This document shows positions 46,737 to 57,172 of a stretch of 64,000 bases of DNA, one piece after another. Every line of letters starts with the position of its first letter. Position 1 is the first letter of the stretch. The notes under the pieces were generated by a model, which worked only from the letters and a program-made list of their open reading frames with translations, made no database searches and was not told the origin of the DNA. The translations under genes were made by a program, and so were the position numbers. The stretch lies in contig NZ_FMAF01000002.1 of assembly GCF_900094565.1 (NCBI RefSeq), positions 372,001 to 436,000 of the forward strand, read 5' to 3'. The stretch comes from Martinezella lusitana. Lineage in GTDB: Bacteria; Pseudomonadota; Alphaproteobacteria; Rhizobiales; Rhizobiaceae.

Positions 46737-48305
46737 TCACTTCTTCTTCGGCAAACCGGGCAGGCCCGGGAATCCACCGCCGAGGCCCGGCAGCTTGGCG
46801 CCGCCCAGACCAGGCAATCCACCACCGCCAAGGCCGGGCATGCCGCCGGGACGGCCGAGGCCTGCGGCTTCCGCCTGCTTCTGCAAGGCTTCGAGCTGCT
46901 TGGGGTCCATGTTCGACAGGTCGGGCATGCCACCCATGCCGCCACCGCCGAGACCCATCTTGCCGGCGAGGCCACCCATCAGCTGCTTCATCATGCCGCC
47001 CTTGCCCTTGCCGCCCATCATCTTCATCATGTCCGCCATCTGGCGGTGCATCTTCAGAAGCTTGTTGATGTCGGAGGCGTCGGTGCCGGAGCCGCTAGCG
47101 ATGCGCTTCTTGCGGGAATGTTTCAGGAGGTCCGGATTGGCGCGCTCGGCCTTGGTCATCGAGGAGATGATGGCGAGCTGGCGGCCGAAAAGCTTGTCGT
47201 TGAGGCCGGCGGCGGCCATCTTGTCCTTCATGCCGGCCATGCCCGGCATCATGCCCATGATGCCGCCCATTCCGCCCATCTTCTGCATCTGGCTGAGCTG
47301 ATCGGCAAGGTCGTTCAGGTCGAACTTGCCCTTGGCCATCTTGGCGGCCATGGCGGCGGCCTTTTCGGCGTCGATATTCTCAGCCGCCTTCTCGACCAGC
47401 GAGACGATGTCGCCCATGCCGAGGATGCGGTCGGCGATGCGGCGGGGATGGAATTCTTCCAGCTCGCCCATCTTTTCGCCGACGCCGATCAGCTTGATCG
47501 GCTTGCCTGTCACGGCGCGCATCGAAAGGGCGGCACCGCCACGGCCGTCGCCGTCCATGCGGGTCAGCACCAGGCCGGTGATGCCGACGCGGTCGTCGAA
47601 ATTGCGGGCGAGGTTGACGGCGTCCTGACCGGTCAAGCTGTCGGCGACCAGCAGGATTTCGTGCGGGTTCGACCGCTTCTTGATATCCGCCATCTCGACC
47701 ATGAGCGGCTCGTCGATATGCGTGCGGCCGGCGGTGTCGAGGATGACGACGTCATGGCCGCCGAGCTTGGCGGCCTGCACGGCACGGGCGGCGATATCGG
47801 TCGGCGACTGGCCGGCGATAATGGGAAGCGTATCGATGTTGGCCTGGACGCCGAGCTGGCGCAGCTGTTCCTGCGCTGCAGGACGCCGCGTGTCGAGCGA
47901 GGCCATCAGGACCTTCTTGCGGTCGCGGCTCATCAGGCGGTGGGCGATCTTCGCCGACGTGGTCGTCTTGCCCGAGCCCTGCAGACCGACCATCATGACG
48001 ACGACCGGGGCCGGCGCGTTAAGGTCGATGCCCACGCCTTCGCCGCCGAGCATTTCGATCAGCTCGTCATGGACGATCTTGACGACCATCTGGCCGGGCT
48101 TGATCGACTTCAGGATCCCGGCGCCGACGGCCTTCTCGCGGACTCGGTCGGTAAAGGAGCGCACGACATCAAGCGCCACGTCGGCTTCGAGAAGCGCGCG
48201 GCGAACCTCGCGGAGTGCTGCGGAAACATCAGCTTCCGAAAGCGCGCCGCGGCCTGTCAGTCCATTCAGAATGGAACCAAGACGGTCCTGGAGGTTTTCA
48301 AACAT
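46737..48305 (-). CDS. ffh: Signal recognition particle protein Ffh
   Basis: 522 residues. N domain (1-90), G domain with GLQGSGKTTTSAKIA, DTAGRTHIDEPLM and LTRMDGDGRGGAALS, then the Met-rich M domain (MGGMGGIMGMMPGMAGMKDK) that binds signal sequences and 4.5S RNA. The C-terminus has an unusual Gly/Leu/Pro repeat tail (GLGGGGLPGLGGAKLPGLGG) ending PKKK. ATG 48305 with AAGGAAG upstream is preferred over the TTG before it. It acts with FtsY, encoded at 54125. Confidence 0.96.
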   Translation of the reverse strand: MFENLQDRLGSILNGLTGRGALSEADVSAALREVRRALLEADVALDVVRSFTDRVREKAVGAGILKSIKPGQMVVKIVHDELIEMLGGEGVGIDLNAPAPVVVMMVGLQGSGKTTTSAKIAHRLMSRDRKKVLMASLDTRRPAAQEQLRQLGVQANIDTLPIIAGQSPTDIAARAVQAAKLGGHDVVILDTAGRTHIDEPLMVEMADIKKRSNPHEILLVADSLTGQDAVNLARNFDDRVGITGLVLTRMDGDGRGGAALSMRAVTGKPIKLIGVGEKMGELEEFHPRRIADRILGMGDIVSLVEKAAENIDAEKAAAMAAKMAKGKFDLNDLADQLSQMQKMGGMGGIMGMMPGMAGMKDKMAAAGLNDKLFGRQLAIISSMTKAERANPDLLKHSRKKRIASGSGTDASDINKLLKMHRQMADMMKMMGGKGKGGMMKQLMGGLAGKMGLGGGGMGGMPDLSNMDPKQLEALQKQAEAAGLGRPGGMPGLGGGGLPGLGGAKLPGLGGGFPGLPGLPKKK

Positions 48306-48713
48306 CAATTCTTCCTTATCGATCGCTTTGGGCTTTAGATTTGCGCCTATTCCTTATCTTCCTCGGCTTTGCCTCGAAAGGGAGATGCGCGGATCGCCCG
48401 AAAACGTCGTGCTTTTCCATGACGAAAACAAGACGCAAAGCCAAAAAGCACCCGAGGGCGCGTCGCGCTGTCGGGTGTTGACCTCCGGGATCTCTTTATA
48501 CCTTTATGGGTCCCGGTCGGTGGCTCGGAGGCTTGTGCTCGTCGCAGATTGCGGGCGATAAACAGGAAAAGGCCGCCAAAGTCAACCCGAGGCGGTGGAA
48601 ATGCCTGGGATGCATGCCCAATATCGCTATATGAACGTCGTTTTACCGCCAATAGGCTCCTCTAGTTATTGTATTGATCCCCGCCAAATCATGTTTCCCC
48701 GAGACAGAACTGA
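48306..48713. other. 408-bp intergenic region between ffh and the unknown gene
   Basis: Divergent promoters should lie here. One hairpin is visible, CACCCGA (48449-48455) and TCGGGTG (48471-48477), with CGCG/CGCG in the loop. No convincing gene is seen; the 4.5S RNA gene is not recognisable here. Confidence 0.45.
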
Positions 48714-49706
48714 ATGAACGATGCAGCCCTGACCAATCTTCTTGCCGCGTGCCGCAGCTATGCCGGCGGCCGGGTCGACGCGCGGTTCAACGCCGCGGCG
48801 CAGGCCTTCTATGCCGACGCCAAGGTGCAGCCGAAAATCGTCACGCGGGCAGCGCGCGAGTTGCGCAGCCTGCCGCCTCCCGGTGCCGCGATCCTGGCGA
48901 ATATGCTGGGTACCGTGGTCGAGACCGGGGGTTCGGTGGAGCGTAGCGGTCCCGCCGTGTGGGAGCTTTTTACGACCTGGCTGCCGCAGATCCATCGCGG
49001 CTTTGCCGGCCGCAAGGAGCTGAGCCCGCGGCAACAGCAGCTGCTCGAAGCTTTCCAGTTGCTCGGTCAGTCGGTCGTCTCGCACCTCGCGGCGATGCCG
49101 AAGGAGCGTGCGCTTGCCGCCGGTGATACCAGCCTGATGGCGCAGCTCGCCGAGCTGCAGGATTATACGCCGGGTGCGGCTTGGGTGCGCCATATGCTTC
49201 TGAGCCGCAGCGACCTCTTGCTTGTCCTGCATGTGCCGAGCCGTCGAGGCTTCCGCCTGCGCTATGAGAATATCGTCAACTGCTTTCATCTCTTCACGCT
49301 GATCCAGGCGGCTTTCGGGGAGACCCTGCCAGGCGGCCGCTCGCCAAACAGGTTCATCATCGACATGGCGCGTTGCGTAACGGTGGTGGAGAACGGTAAC
49401 GACGAGCCATGGTGGCGCTATGAAACGGTGCAACCTAATCAGTCTGGCACTGTGGAGATATCGGGCGAGGCATCCGTCGATACCATTACCCGCATCGATG
49501 GCACGCAGGTCATCCTGCTTTCGCCTCCTGTCGAAGGTGCTGCGCTGTGGGACACGAGCTTCTTTACGCCGCAGCTTTTCGTTATGCCGGCCAATGTCGT
49601 GCTTGAACGAACGCTGACGGCGCGCGAGGTCGAGGAGTGGCTGGCGAAGGCTGGCTTGCCTGACGAAGGGGAAATGATGGGTGAGCGAGGAGCGGACAAG
49701 CCATGA
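48714..49706 (+). CDS. Conserved-looking protein of unknown function, coupled to an MBL-fold hydrolase
   Basis: 330 residues, soluble, no signal peptide. The N-terminal half (1-165) is helical and Ala/Leu-rich; the middle contains LSRSDLLLVLHVPSRRGFRL and FIIDMARCVTVVENGNDEPW; the end (ATG overlap region) is acidic. I do not recognise the family. Codon use is like the neighbours and the stop overlaps the next start (ATGA at 49703), so it is real and functionally tied to the metallo-hydrolase. Confidence 0.8.
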   Translation: MNDAALTNLLAACRSYAGGRVDARFNAAAQAFYADAKVQPKIVTRAARELRSLPPPGAAILANMLGTVVETGGSVERSGPAVWELFTTWLPQIHRGFAGRKELSPRQQQLLEAFQLLGQSVVSHLAAMPKERALAAGDTSLMAQLAELQDYTPGAAWVRHMLLSRSDLLLVLHVPSRRGFRLRYENIVNCFHLFTLIQAAFGETLPGGRSPNRFIIDMARCVTVVENGNDEPWWRYETVQPNQSGTVEISGEASVDTITRIDGTQVILLSPPVEGAALWDTSFFTPQLFVMPANVVLERTLTAREVEEWLAKAGLPDEGEMMGERGADKP

Positions 49707-50722
49707 CAAGCGCATCCGGCTCCGGCAAGAAAAAGAATCCCTATTATCAAGGCCCGGCTTCCGACCATTTCGATGGTCTGCGCTTCTTCAATCCCGGCGG
49801 TGTCGGGCCGGGAAGTCCGCTTGATCTGCTGAAATGGCAGTTCGCGGGCGGCCGGGTGCGCTGGCCCAATCCGGTCATCAGCGCCTTTCCCTCGGCAAAG
49901 CCAGACCGGCATGTGTTCGGCGATCAAATGCGGGTGACCATGGTCGGGCATGCGTCGATGCTGGTGCAGATCGCCGGCCTGAACATGCTGACGGATCCGG
50001 TCTGGTCCGAACGCGTCAGTCCGTTCCGCTCGATCGGGCCGAAACGCGTGGTGCCGCCCGGCATCCGCTTCGAGGATCTGCCGCCCATCGACCTCGTGCT
50101 GGTCTCGCACAACCACTATGACCACCTCGATCTCGTCACGCTGGCGAGCCTGCAGGCGCGCCAGCGGCCGAAGATCGTTACGCCGCTCGGCAACGATACG
50201 ATTATCCGCCGGGCCGTGCCCGACGCCGAAATCGTCGTGGTCGATTGGGGCGATCGCATCGCTGTCAATGGCGGGGTGACCATCGATGTCGAGCCCTGCC
50301 ATCACTGGTCGGCGCGGGGCATGGGCGACCGGCGCATGGCCCTTTGGGCCGCTTTCGTGCTGACGACGCCGGCTGGCAGGATCTACCATGTCGGCGACAC
50401 AGGCTTTCACGATGGCATCAACTATGAGGCTGTCAGGCAGAAACATGGCGGCTTCCGCCTCGCCATTCTGCCTTTCGGCGCCTATGAGCCGCGCTGGTTC
50501 ATGAAGGGCCAGCACCAGAACCCTGTAGAGGCGGTCAAGGGCATGAAGCTCTGCAACGCCGCTTATGTCGCCGGGCATCATTTCGCGACCTTCCAGCTGA
50601 CGGACGAGGGGATCGATGAGCCCGTTCACGCGTTGGATGCGGCGCTGAAGGCCGAAGGCGTGGAGCCGGACCGGTTTCGACCGCTGAGGGCGGGGGAAGT
50701 GTTCGACGTGCCGGTTGTTTGA
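49703..50722 (+). CDS. MBL-fold metallo-hydrolase (NAPE-PLD/UlaG-like)
   Basis: 339 residues. Metal ligands: VGHASMLVQI, LVSHNHYDHLDLVTL (HXHXDH-like), CHHWSARGMGDRRMALWAAF, HVGDTGFHD and AGHHFATFQLTDE. The order and the W/R-rich middle segment resemble N-acyl-phosphatidylethanolamine phospholipase D-like proteins. Substrate unknown; possibly a membrane lipid. Translationally coupled to the preceding unknown gene. Confidence 0.9.
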   Translation: MTSASGSGKKKNPYYQGPASDHFDGLRFFNPGGVGPGSPLDLLKWQFAGGRVRWPNPVISAFPSAKPDRHVFGDQMRVTMVGHASMLVQIAGLNMLTDPVWSERVSPFRSIGPKRVVPPGIRFEDLPPIDLVLVSHNHYDHLDLVTLASLQARQRPKIVTPLGNDTIIRRAVPDAEIVVVDWGDRIAVNGGVTIDVEPCHHWSARGMGDRRMALWAAFVLTTPAGRIYHVGDTGFHDGINYEAVRQKHGGFRLAILPFGAYEPRWFMKGQHQNPVEAVKGMKLCNAAYVAGHHFATFQLTDEGIDEPVHALDAALKAEGVEPDRFRPLRAGEVFDVPVV

Positions 50723-50749
50723 AGGGGCGCCGCCTGTTCGCACCGAAAA

Positions 50750-50775
50750 CTCCTTCTCCCCTCGGGGAGAAGGAG
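50750..50775. terminator. Palindromic repeat acting as shared terminator
   Basis: CTCCTTCTCCCC (50750-50761), TC, GGGGAGAAGGAG (50764-50775): perfect arms between the convergent MBL and SRPBCC genes. Followed by TTGCGTGCAG, it belongs to the same repeat family as 38072-38107. Confidence 0.65.
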
Positions 50776-50805
50776 TTGCGTGCAGAAGCCTTGTGGGTGC
50801 CGAGC

Positions 50806-51255
50806 TTACTGATTGATCTCTGGCTCGACGAGCTTTGCCAGGTTTCGCAGTGATTCCTGCCAGCCGAGATAGCAGGCTTCAGGCGGGATGACGTCCGGCA
50901 CGCCCGCCTGGGTTATATTCACCTCTGTCCCGACCAGGACCTTTTTCAAGGTCACGGTCACGTCCATTTCGCCGGGCAGGTTGGGGTCGTCGAACCTGTC
51001 GGTGTAGCGCAGGCGTTCGCCGGGAATGAGCTCGACATATTCGCCGCCGAAGGCATGGCTTTTGCCCGTCGTAAAGTTGCGGAACGACATCTTGAACGTA
51101 CCGCCGACTGTCGGTTCGAAGTGATGCACGCTGCAGGTAAAGCCATTGGGGGGAAGCCACTTGGCGAGCGCGTCCGCTTCGAGGAATGCGCGATAGACCT
51201 TTTCCGGGCTGGTTGCCAGGACGCGGTGCAGGCGAATGGTATTCGGCATGGTCAT
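50806..51255 (-). CDS. SRPBCC family protein (AHSA1-like)
   Basis: 149 residues with the START-like hydrophobic pocket fold: RVLATSPEKVYRAFLEADAL, FTTGKSHAFGGEYVELIPGE and LGWQESLRNLAKLVEPEINQ. The group resembles the activator of Hsp90 ATPase C-terminal domain, but bacterial members are mostly of unknown role. ATG 51255 is preceded by AAGGATC. Convergent with the MBL gene. Confidence 0.88.
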   Translation of the reverse strand: MTMPNTIRLHRVLATSPEKVYRAFLEADALAKWLPPNGFTCSVHHFEPTVGGTFKMSFRNFTTGKSHAFGGEYVELIPGERLRYTDRFDDPNLPGEMDVTVTLKKVLVGTEVNITQAGVPDVIPPEACYLGWQESLRNLAKLVEPEINQ

Positions 51256-51929
51256 GATCCTTCTGAATTGACGGAGTGGACGATCCTAGGACGAGCAAAC
51301 CTTCTGCAATCCGACACTGGAGCAAATTTTTGTCGAAATAAATCGCGCCAGGCTCAGCGCCGCAAGGTCTTTTGCCGAGATCAGGCAGAGAGCCGACTTA
51401 TCCGCCATGGCGATGCCGTCCCTGCGAGCAGGCGGGATATTGGATGTACGGGTTGTGGGAGAAACAGTCTCTGCGCTCCGCCATGTCCGGATATGCGCGA
51501 TTTCAAACTATCATTGCGCCACGAGGGTGCGACCTCATCGTGCGAGAAGCCGGCAAGAAGGTGGGTACTGTTTGCATGCAGGGCTTCACGGGCAGCTGGA
51601 AGTCGCCTTCGCGGCCTCCGTCTACGACACCAGAGAGCTTCGGCCGTCCTTGGAGTCCGGTGTGCCGCGGCGACCGAATTGCCCCACCCGGGAACCGAGC
51701 TGACGCTGATGCATCTGAGAAACCACATGACGGATCGCGAGCAAACCACATCGGTCGCATAGAGCAGGATCGCGGGACAGCTTTGTCGCTTCTCTGTCGA
51801 GGTTGAAGCGGTCGTTTGTGTTCGTCAAGCGCGGCCTGAGCCTGGCCACGAGCAGCGAATATCACGGCACTGGTAATTCCCCCGCATTTCCGCCATATAC
51901 AGCTCGAAAACACTGACGGACATACCACC
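51256..51929. other. 674-bp region without a recognisable gene
   Basis: Several open frames of 70-235 codons occur on both strands but none shows a known motif, a coherent codon pattern or a ribosome binding site. The region between 51360 and 51800 could be decayed coding sequence. The last 100 bp should contain the dapF promoter. Confidence 0.45.
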
Positions 51930-52835
51930 ATGAGCAATATGGTCGAATTCGCGCGGATGAACGGGCTTGGCAACAAGATCCTGGTCGTCGACATGCGCGG
52001 CCGCAAGGATGTGGTGACGGCTGAGGCTGCGATTGCGCTCAATGCCGATCCTGCTACTGAGTTCGATCAGATCATGGCGATCCATGATCCGAAGGCGCAG
52101 GGAACCGACGCCTGGATCGATATCCTCAACTCCGACGGCACCAAGGCACAGGCTTGTGGCAACGGCACGCGCTGCGTCGTGCAGGCGCTATCAGCCGAGA
52201 CCGGAAAGAAGGTGTTCACCTTCCAGACCGTCGCCGGCATCCTGAACGCCGTCGAGCACGAGGACGGCACGATATCGGTCGACATGGGCAAGCCGGTATT
52301 CGATTGGGACAAGATTCCGCTCGCCGAGGAATTCGCCGACACGCGCCATATCGAACTCCAGATCGGGCCGATCGACAATCCCGTCCTGCATTCGCCCTCT
52401 GTGATGTCGATGGGCAATCCGCATGCGATCTTCTGGGTCGACAAGGACCCGATGTCCTTCGATCTCGCTCGCTTCGGGCCGCTGCTTGAAAACCATCCGA
52501 TGTTTCCCGAGCGCGCCAACATCACGCTGGCGCAGGTGCTTTCGCGGACGACGGTGCGAACCCGCACCTGGGAGCGCGGCGCCGGTCTGACGCTGGCCTG
52601 CGGCTCCGCCGCCTGTTCTGCCGCCGTCAGCGCTGCTCGCACCGGCCGCACCGGCCGCAAGGTGACGATCGACGTCGCCTCCGCGCCTGCGCCGAGCCAA
52701 CTCACTATCGAATGGCGAGAGAGTGACGAGCATGTCGTCATGACCGGTCCTGCCGAATGGGAGTGGTCCGGTATGGTCGATCCCGTGACGGGCAGCTTCA
52801 CGCGCGATCAGGAGCAGGGGGCTCAGGCGCGGTGA
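51930..52835 (+). CDS. dapF: Diaminopimelate epimerase
   Basis: 301 residues. It interconverts LL- and meso-diaminopimelate for lysine and peptidoglycan. The two catalytic cysteines are in QACGNGTRC (about 73) and [11 protein letters not shown] (about 228). Start ATG 51930, with ATG 51939 possible. The stop overlaps the GTG start of mtaB. Confidence 0.95.
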   Translation: MSNMVEFARMNGLGNKILVVDMRGRKDVVTAEAAIALNADPATEFDQIMAIHDPKAQGTDAWIDILNSDGTKAQACGNGTRCVVQALSAETGKKVFTFQTVAGILNAVEHEDGTISVDMGKPVFDWDKIPLAEEFADTRHIELQIGPIDNPVLHSPSVMSMGNPHAIFWVDKDPMSFDLARFGPLLENHPMFPERANITLAQVLSRTTVRTRTWERGAGLTLACGSAACSAAVSAARTGRTGRKVTIDVASAPAPSQLTIEWRESDEHVVMTGPAEWEWSGMVDPVTGSFTRDQEQGAQAR

Positions 52836-54106
52836 GCGGGGTCGAGGTCATTACCTTCGGCTGTCGTCTCAACACCTATGAATCCGAAGTGATGAGGTCG
52901 CAGGCGGAGAAAGCCGGGCTCAACAACGCCATCCTGGTCAATACCTGCGCCGTAACAGGCGAGGCCGTGCGTCAGGCACGCCAGGCGATCCGCCGCGCGC
53001 GGCGCGACAATCCGCATGCGCGCATCATCGTGACAGGCTGTGCCGCGCAGACGGAAAAGCAGATCTTTGCCGAAATGGCCGAAGTGGATGCCGTGCTCGG
53101 CAACGAGGAGAAGCTGAAGAGCGCCTCCTATCGCGCGCTGCCGGATTTCGGCGTTTCGGCAGAAGAGAAGCTCCGCGTCAACGATATCATGAGCGTGCGG
53201 GCGACCGCCCCGCAGATGATCCGCCATATCGACGGCCATGTGCGCGCCTTCATCCAGGTGCAGAACGGCTGTGATCATCGCTGCACCTTCTGCATCATCC
53301 CCTATGGCCGCGGCAATTCGCGCTCTGTGCCGATGGGCGCGGTCGTCGATCAGGCCCGTAACTTGGTTGAAAGCGGTTATCGCGAGATCGTGCTGACCGG
53401 CGTCGATGCCACGAGTTACGGCGCTGATTTGCCCGGAACGCCAACGCTCGGCCTGCTTGCCAAGACATTGCTGAAGCAGATCCCGGATATCCGCCGCCTG
53501 CGCCTCTCCTCGATCGACAGTATTGAGGCCGACAGGCACCTGATGGATCTTATCGCCGACGAACCGCGCTTCATGCCGCATCTGCATCTGTCGCTGCAGC
53601 ATGGCGACGATATGATCTTGAAGCGGATGAAGCGGCGGCACTCGCGCGCCGACGCTATGCGGTTCATCGAGGATGTGCGCCGCCTGCGACCCGAGACGAG
53701 CTTCGGCGCCGACATGATCGCCGGTTTTCCCACAGAGACGGAAGAGATGTTCGACAATGCCGTTGGCCTTGCCGAACAGGCCGCGATCGCGCATCTGCAT
53801 GTTTTCCCTTACAGCCCGCGCCCCGGCACGCCAGCCGCCCGCATGCCGCAACTCGACCGCGTCCTGATCAAGGAACGCGCCGCCCGCCTGCGCGAGGCTG
53901 GACAAAGACTGCACCAGACCCATCTCGACAGCATGGTCGGAACAAGACAATGGCTGCTTGTGGAGAATAACGGGTTGGCCCATACCGAAAATTTCACGCT
54001 TGTCGCCGCCCCCGGCCTTCGCCCGCGCGACCTTGTGCAGGTCGCAATCACCGGCCACAATGGCAAGCACCTCGACATGCAACTTCTGGCCGCTAACGCG
54101 GCCTAA
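52832..54106 (+). CDS. mtaB: tRNA ms2t6A37 methylthiotransferase MtaB
   Basis: 424 residues. Radical-SAM methylthiotransferase adding a methylthio group to t6A37 of tRNA. N-terminal UPF0004 cysteines in [20 protein letters not shown] and VTGCAAQ; radical-SAM cluster [15 protein letters not shown]; a C-terminal TRAM-like domain. Start GTG 52832 (GTGA overlap with dapF) puts the first Cys at the expected distance from the start. Confidence 0.93.
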   Translation: MSGVEVITFGCRLNTYESEVMRSQAEKAGLNNAILVNTCAVTGEAVRQARQAIRRARRDNPHARIIVTGCAAQTEKQIFAEMAEVDAVLGNEEKLKSASYRALPDFGVSAEEKLRVNDIMSVRATAPQMIRHIDGHVRAFIQVQNGCDHRCTFCIIPYGRGNSRSVPMGAVVDQARNLVESGYREIVLTGVDATSYGADLPGTPTLGLLAKTLLKQIPDIRRLRLSSIDSIEADRHLMDLIADEPRFMPHLHLSLQHGDDMILKRMKRRHSRADAMRFIEDVRRLRPETSFGADMIAGFPTETEEMFDNAVGLAEQAAIAHLHVFPYSPRPGTPAARMPQLDRVLIKERAARLREAGQRLHQTHLDSMVGTRQWLLVENNGLAHTENFTLVAAPGLRPRDLVQVAITGHNGKHLDMQLLAANAA

Positions 54107-54124
54107 TGCTTCAACGGATACTTC

Positions 54125-55654
54125 ATGGCGCTTGGTTTCATTAAAAAAGTCTTCACCTTCGGCCGTGAGAAGCCGGCGGAAGAACAGGCGCCTGCGGAGG
54201 TTATTGCACCGGACGTGCCCGCTCCGGAGCAAGAAGCGCCTGTCGCGGATGTTTCGCCGGCTTCCGAGTTGGCCGAACCTACCTCGCCCCCCTCTGTCCC
54301 GTCGGGACATCTCCCCCACGCGGGGGGAGATCGGTTGGAGGATGCCGCGCCGGTCGAGCACGAACAGTTGGCTGAAAAGGCCGCAGAGGCGGTTGTTTCG
54401 CATGAGCCGGTTGCTCCGGAGCAGGCTGGTAAGAGTGAAATTGTCGAGCCGGAGCAAGCCAAAAACGCTGAGGCTGATGCTGTAGCGGAAGATACCACTC
54501 CAGAACCGATCTCCACCCCTGTGGGGGAGATGTCCGAAAAGACAGAGGGGGGTGAGGAAGTTTCGGCTAGCTCGGAGCTCTCGTCGGAAAGCACCGAAGC
54601 TCAGACGGACTCGGAACAGTCGCCGGAAACTACCGAAACCCCAGCCGCAGCCCCCATCCTCCCCAAAGGCTTCGCCACGGCCTCCAGCATCCCCGAGCCC
54701 GCTCCCGAAGCCCTCAAGCAGAAGCTCTCCTGGTTCCAGCGCCTGCGCGCCGGCCTTGCTCGCACATCTTCGCAACTGACAGGCCAGATCGCCGCGCTCT
54801 TTACCAAGCGCAAGCTCGACGACCAGACGCTGCAGGATCTGGAGGATCTGCTGATCCAGGCCGATCTCGGCGTCGAGACGGCGATGCGGGTGACCGATAC
54901 GCTGGCCTCCGAGCGCTATGGCAAGGACGTGACAAGCGAGGATGTCGGCCGCATCATGGCGCAGGAAATCGCCAAGGTGCTGAAGCCGGTCGCCAAACCG
55001 CTGCAGCTCGATCTCAGCCACAAGCCGCACGTCATCCTCGTCGTCGGCGTCAATGGCACCGGCAAGACGACGACCATCGGCAAGCTGGCGGCCAAGCTAT
55101 CCGGCGCCGGGCTCAAGGTCATGGTTGCCGCCGGCGACACGTTCCGCGCGGCTGCCATCGAGCAGCTGAAGATCTGGGCCGAGCGCACCAAGTCGGAATT
55201 CATCGGCACCAAGATCGGCGCGGATGCGGCCGGTCTAGCCTTCGATGCTTTCCAGCAGGCCAAGGCCAACAAGAGCGACGTGCTGATCATCGATACCGCC
55301 GGCCGCCTGCAGAACAAGGCGGAGCTGATGGCCGAACTCGAAAAGATCGTGCGCGTGCTCGGCAAGCTCGATCCGGACGCGCCGCATACCGTGCTGCAGA
55401 CGCTGGATGCCACCACCGGCCAAAACGCGCTGAACCAGGTGGAGATTTTCCGCAACGTTGCCGGCGTCAACGGCCTGATCATGACTAAGCTTGACGGCAC
55501 GGCGCGCGGCGGCATCCTTGTGGCGATCTCGGCCAAGCACAAGCTGCCGGTCTATTTCATCGGCGTCGGCGAGGGTGTAGACGATCTCGAGCCGTTCGAG
55601 GCCGAGGATTTCGCCAACGCCATCGCAGGGACAGGTGCCGGAAGCAGCCAATGA
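54125..55654 (+). CDS. ftsY: Signal recognition particle receptor FtsY
   Basis: 509 residues. The acidic, disordered N-terminal region (about 15-195) contains two repeat-derived segments (residues about 53-71 and 127-145). The NG domain begins near 200: [20 protein letters not shown] (Walker A), [47 protein letters not shown]. It docks SRP-bound ribosomes at the membrane, partnering Ffh. The stop overlaps the next start (ATGA). Confidence 0.95.
   Translation: MALGFIKKVFTFGREKPAEEQAPAEVIAPDVPAPEQEAPVADVSPASELAEPTSPPSVPSGHLPHAGGDRLEDAAPVEHEQLAEKAAEAVVSHEPVAPEQAGKSEIVEPEQAKNAEADAVAEDTTPEPISTPVGEMSEKTEGGEEVSASSELSSESTEAQTDSEQSPETTETPAAAPILPKGFATASSIPEPAPEALKQKLSWFQRLRAGLARTSSQLTGQIAALFTKRKLDDQTLQDLEDLLIQADLGVETAMRVTDTLASERYGKDVTSEDVGRIMAQEIAKVLKPVAKPLQLDLSHKPHVILVVGVNGTGKTTTIGKLAAKLSGAGLKVMVAAGDTFRAAAIEQLKIWAERTKSEFIGTKIGADAAGLAFDAFQQAKANKSDVLIIDTAGRLQNKAELMAELEKIVRVLGKLDPDAPHTVLQTLDATTGQNALNQVEIFRNVAGVNGLIMTKLDGTARGGILVAISAKHKLPVYFIGVGEGVDDLEPFEAEDFANAIAGTGAGSSQ
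54282..54338. repeat. Palindromic repeat copy A inside ftsY
   Basis: It begins CCTCGCCCCCCTCTGTCC, has GTCGGGACATCTCCCCCACG in the middle and ends GGGGGGAGATCGGTTGG. It is translated in frame as [20 protein letters not shown]. Copy B at 54502-54558 is the same element in the opposite orientation. Confidence 0.75.
54502..54558. repeat. Palindromic repeat copy B inside ftsY (inverted)
   Basis: It reads ACCGATCTCCACCCCTGTGG then GGGAGATGTCCGAAAAGACA and GAGGGGGGTGAGG. The reverse complement aligns with copy A over about 54 positions with roughly eight to ten differences by eye. Translated as [19 protein letters not shown]. Confidence 0.75.
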
Positions 55655-56370
55655 ACGATAAGAACAAATTCGACGATAGCGAAAGTGCCGCAATGACGAC
55701 CAGCGATAACGAACTCACCCCAAGTGCCGCCGACAAGCATCATCCGCTGTTGAAGCTGGTGCTGGAACTCGGGCCTTTGCTGGTGTTCTTCTTCGGCAAT
55801 CTGCGCGGCGACTGGTTGGCGCAGCAGTTCCCGGCGCTGTCCGCGCTGGGAGGGCCGCTCTTCGTCGCCACCGGCCTGTTCATGGCGGCAACGGTGATCT
55901 CGCTCGTCGTCTCGAAGGTTGTGCTCGGCCATCTGCCGCTGATGCCCTTCGTGTCAGGCATCGTCGTCCTCGTCTTCGGTGCGCTCGGCATCTACCTGCA
56001 GAATGAAACCTTCATCAAGATGAAGCCGACCATCGTCAACGCTCTGTTCGGTGTTGTCCTGCTTGGCGGGCTCGCTTTCGGAAAATCGTTGCTCGGCTAC
56101 GTTTTCAACGCCGCCTTTCAGCTGGATAGCGAAGGCTGGCGCAAGCTCACGCTTCGCTGGGGTCTCTTCTTCCTGGTTCTTGCCGTGCTCAACGAAGTCG
56201 TCTGGCGCTTGTCGAATTGGTATTACCTGCCCGACGTCAAGGCCGCGGATAATCTCTGGGTGAACTTCAAGGTCTGGGGAACGATGCCGATCACCATCCT
56301 CTTCACGCTGTCGCAAATGCCGCTGATCATGAAGCATACGATCGAGCAGCCGGCGGAAAGCGGAAAATGA
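55651..56370 (+). CDS. yciB: Septation protein A (YciB/IspZ family)
   Basis: 239 residues with about six membrane helices. Signature: [20 protein letters not shown] and [20 protein letters not shown]. YciB proteins affect cell division and envelope synthesis. The frame starts by ATGA overlap with ftsY; the first 14 residues are hydrophilic, so ATG 55693 is also possible. The next gene overlaps its stop. Confidence 0.9.
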   Translation: MNDKNKFDDSESAAMTTSDNELTPSAADKHHPLLKLVLELGPLLVFFFGNLRGDWLAQQFPALSALGGPLFVATGLFMAATVISLVVSKVVLGHLPLMPFVSGIVVLVFGALGIYLQNETFIKMKPTIVNALFGVVLLGGLAFGKSLLGYVFNAAFQLDSEGWRKLTLRWGLFFLVLAVLNEVVWRLSNWYYLPDVKAADNLWVNFKVWGTMPITILFTLSQMPLIMKHTIEQPAESGK

Positions 56371-56957
56371 CCGAAGCAGTCGACGCGCAAAACCGCTACC
56401 GGCAGCAAAGCTTCTGGTTCATCGCCTGCGCCCTTGTCCTGCTCGTGCAGATCGTCGCGGAATATATGATGGGCCGCGTGCCGATCTGCACCTGCGGTTA
56501 CGTGAAGCTTTTCGAGCCCGTCGTGAAATCCAGCGGCAATTCGCAGCATATCGCCGATTGGTACACGCCATCTCACATCATTCACGGCTTCCTGTTCTTC
56601 GGGCTCACGCATTTGCTTATGCGCACTAAGCCGCTGTCGATGCGCCTGTTCGTCGCCATGCTGATCGAATCCGGCTGGGAACTGCTGGAGAACTCGCCCA
56701 TCATCATCAACCGCTACCGCGCCGCGACGATCTCGCTCGATTATGTTGGCGACAGCATTCTGAATTCGGCGATGGACGCGGTGTTCATGGTGGTTGGCTT
56801 CCTGTTTGCCTGGCGTGCGCCGGTGATCGTCACGATCGCCATCGCCATCTTCTTCGAGCTGCTGACGGGTTACCTGATCCGCGACAATCTCACGCTGAAC
56901 GTGCTGATGCTCGTCTGGCCGGTCGAAGCGATCAAGACCTGGCAGGGCGGGATTTAG
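56367..56957 (+). CDS. DUF2585 (UPF0314) membrane protein
   Basis: 196 residues with about four to five membrane helices. Features: [40 protein letters not shown] and [20 protein letters not shown]. Function unknown. Found next to yciB in related bacteria. ATGA overlap with yciB makes it part of the ftsY operon. Confidence 0.9.
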   Translation: MTEAVDAQNRYRQQSFWFIACALVLLVQIVAEYMMGRVPICTCGYVKLFEPVVKSSGNSQHIADWYTPSHIIHGFLFFGLTHLLMRTKPLSMRLFVAMLIESGWELLENSPIIINRYRAATISLDYVGDSILNSAMDAVFMVVGFLFAWRAPVIVTIAIAIFFELLTGYLIRDNLTLNVLMLVWPVEAIKTWQGGI

Positions 56958-57172
56958 CTTGTTCCCCCTCGCCCCTACGGGGAGAGGGTGGCAATCCTGA
57001 GTTTATCGAAGGGTCGCCGGGTGAGGGGCGTTACCGGGAAATTGCCGTTCGCTTGTCGCTTGAGGCCATTGTTGTTTTGCTTTTCGGCCCCCTCATCCGC
57101 CCTTCGGGCACATGACCGGGGTTGAGCCGCAGGTCTCAACCCGTCCTTCGGACCCCCGAGGGAAGAAGGAGT
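56958..57172. repeat. Cluster of palindromic intergenic repeats
   Basis: Three related GC-rich elements follow one another: CCCTCGCCCCTACGGGGAGA (from 56967) closed by GGTGAGGGG, CCCCCTCATCCGCCCTTCGG, and GACCCCCGAGGGAAGAAGG. They separate the convergent DUF2585 and ccmG genes and probably serve as terminators. Similar units occur at 59464-59635. Confidence 0.6.

Noticed and set aside
51372..51806. Open frames in the gap before dapF
   Set aside because: No motif, no ribosome binding site, competing frames of similar length on both strands.
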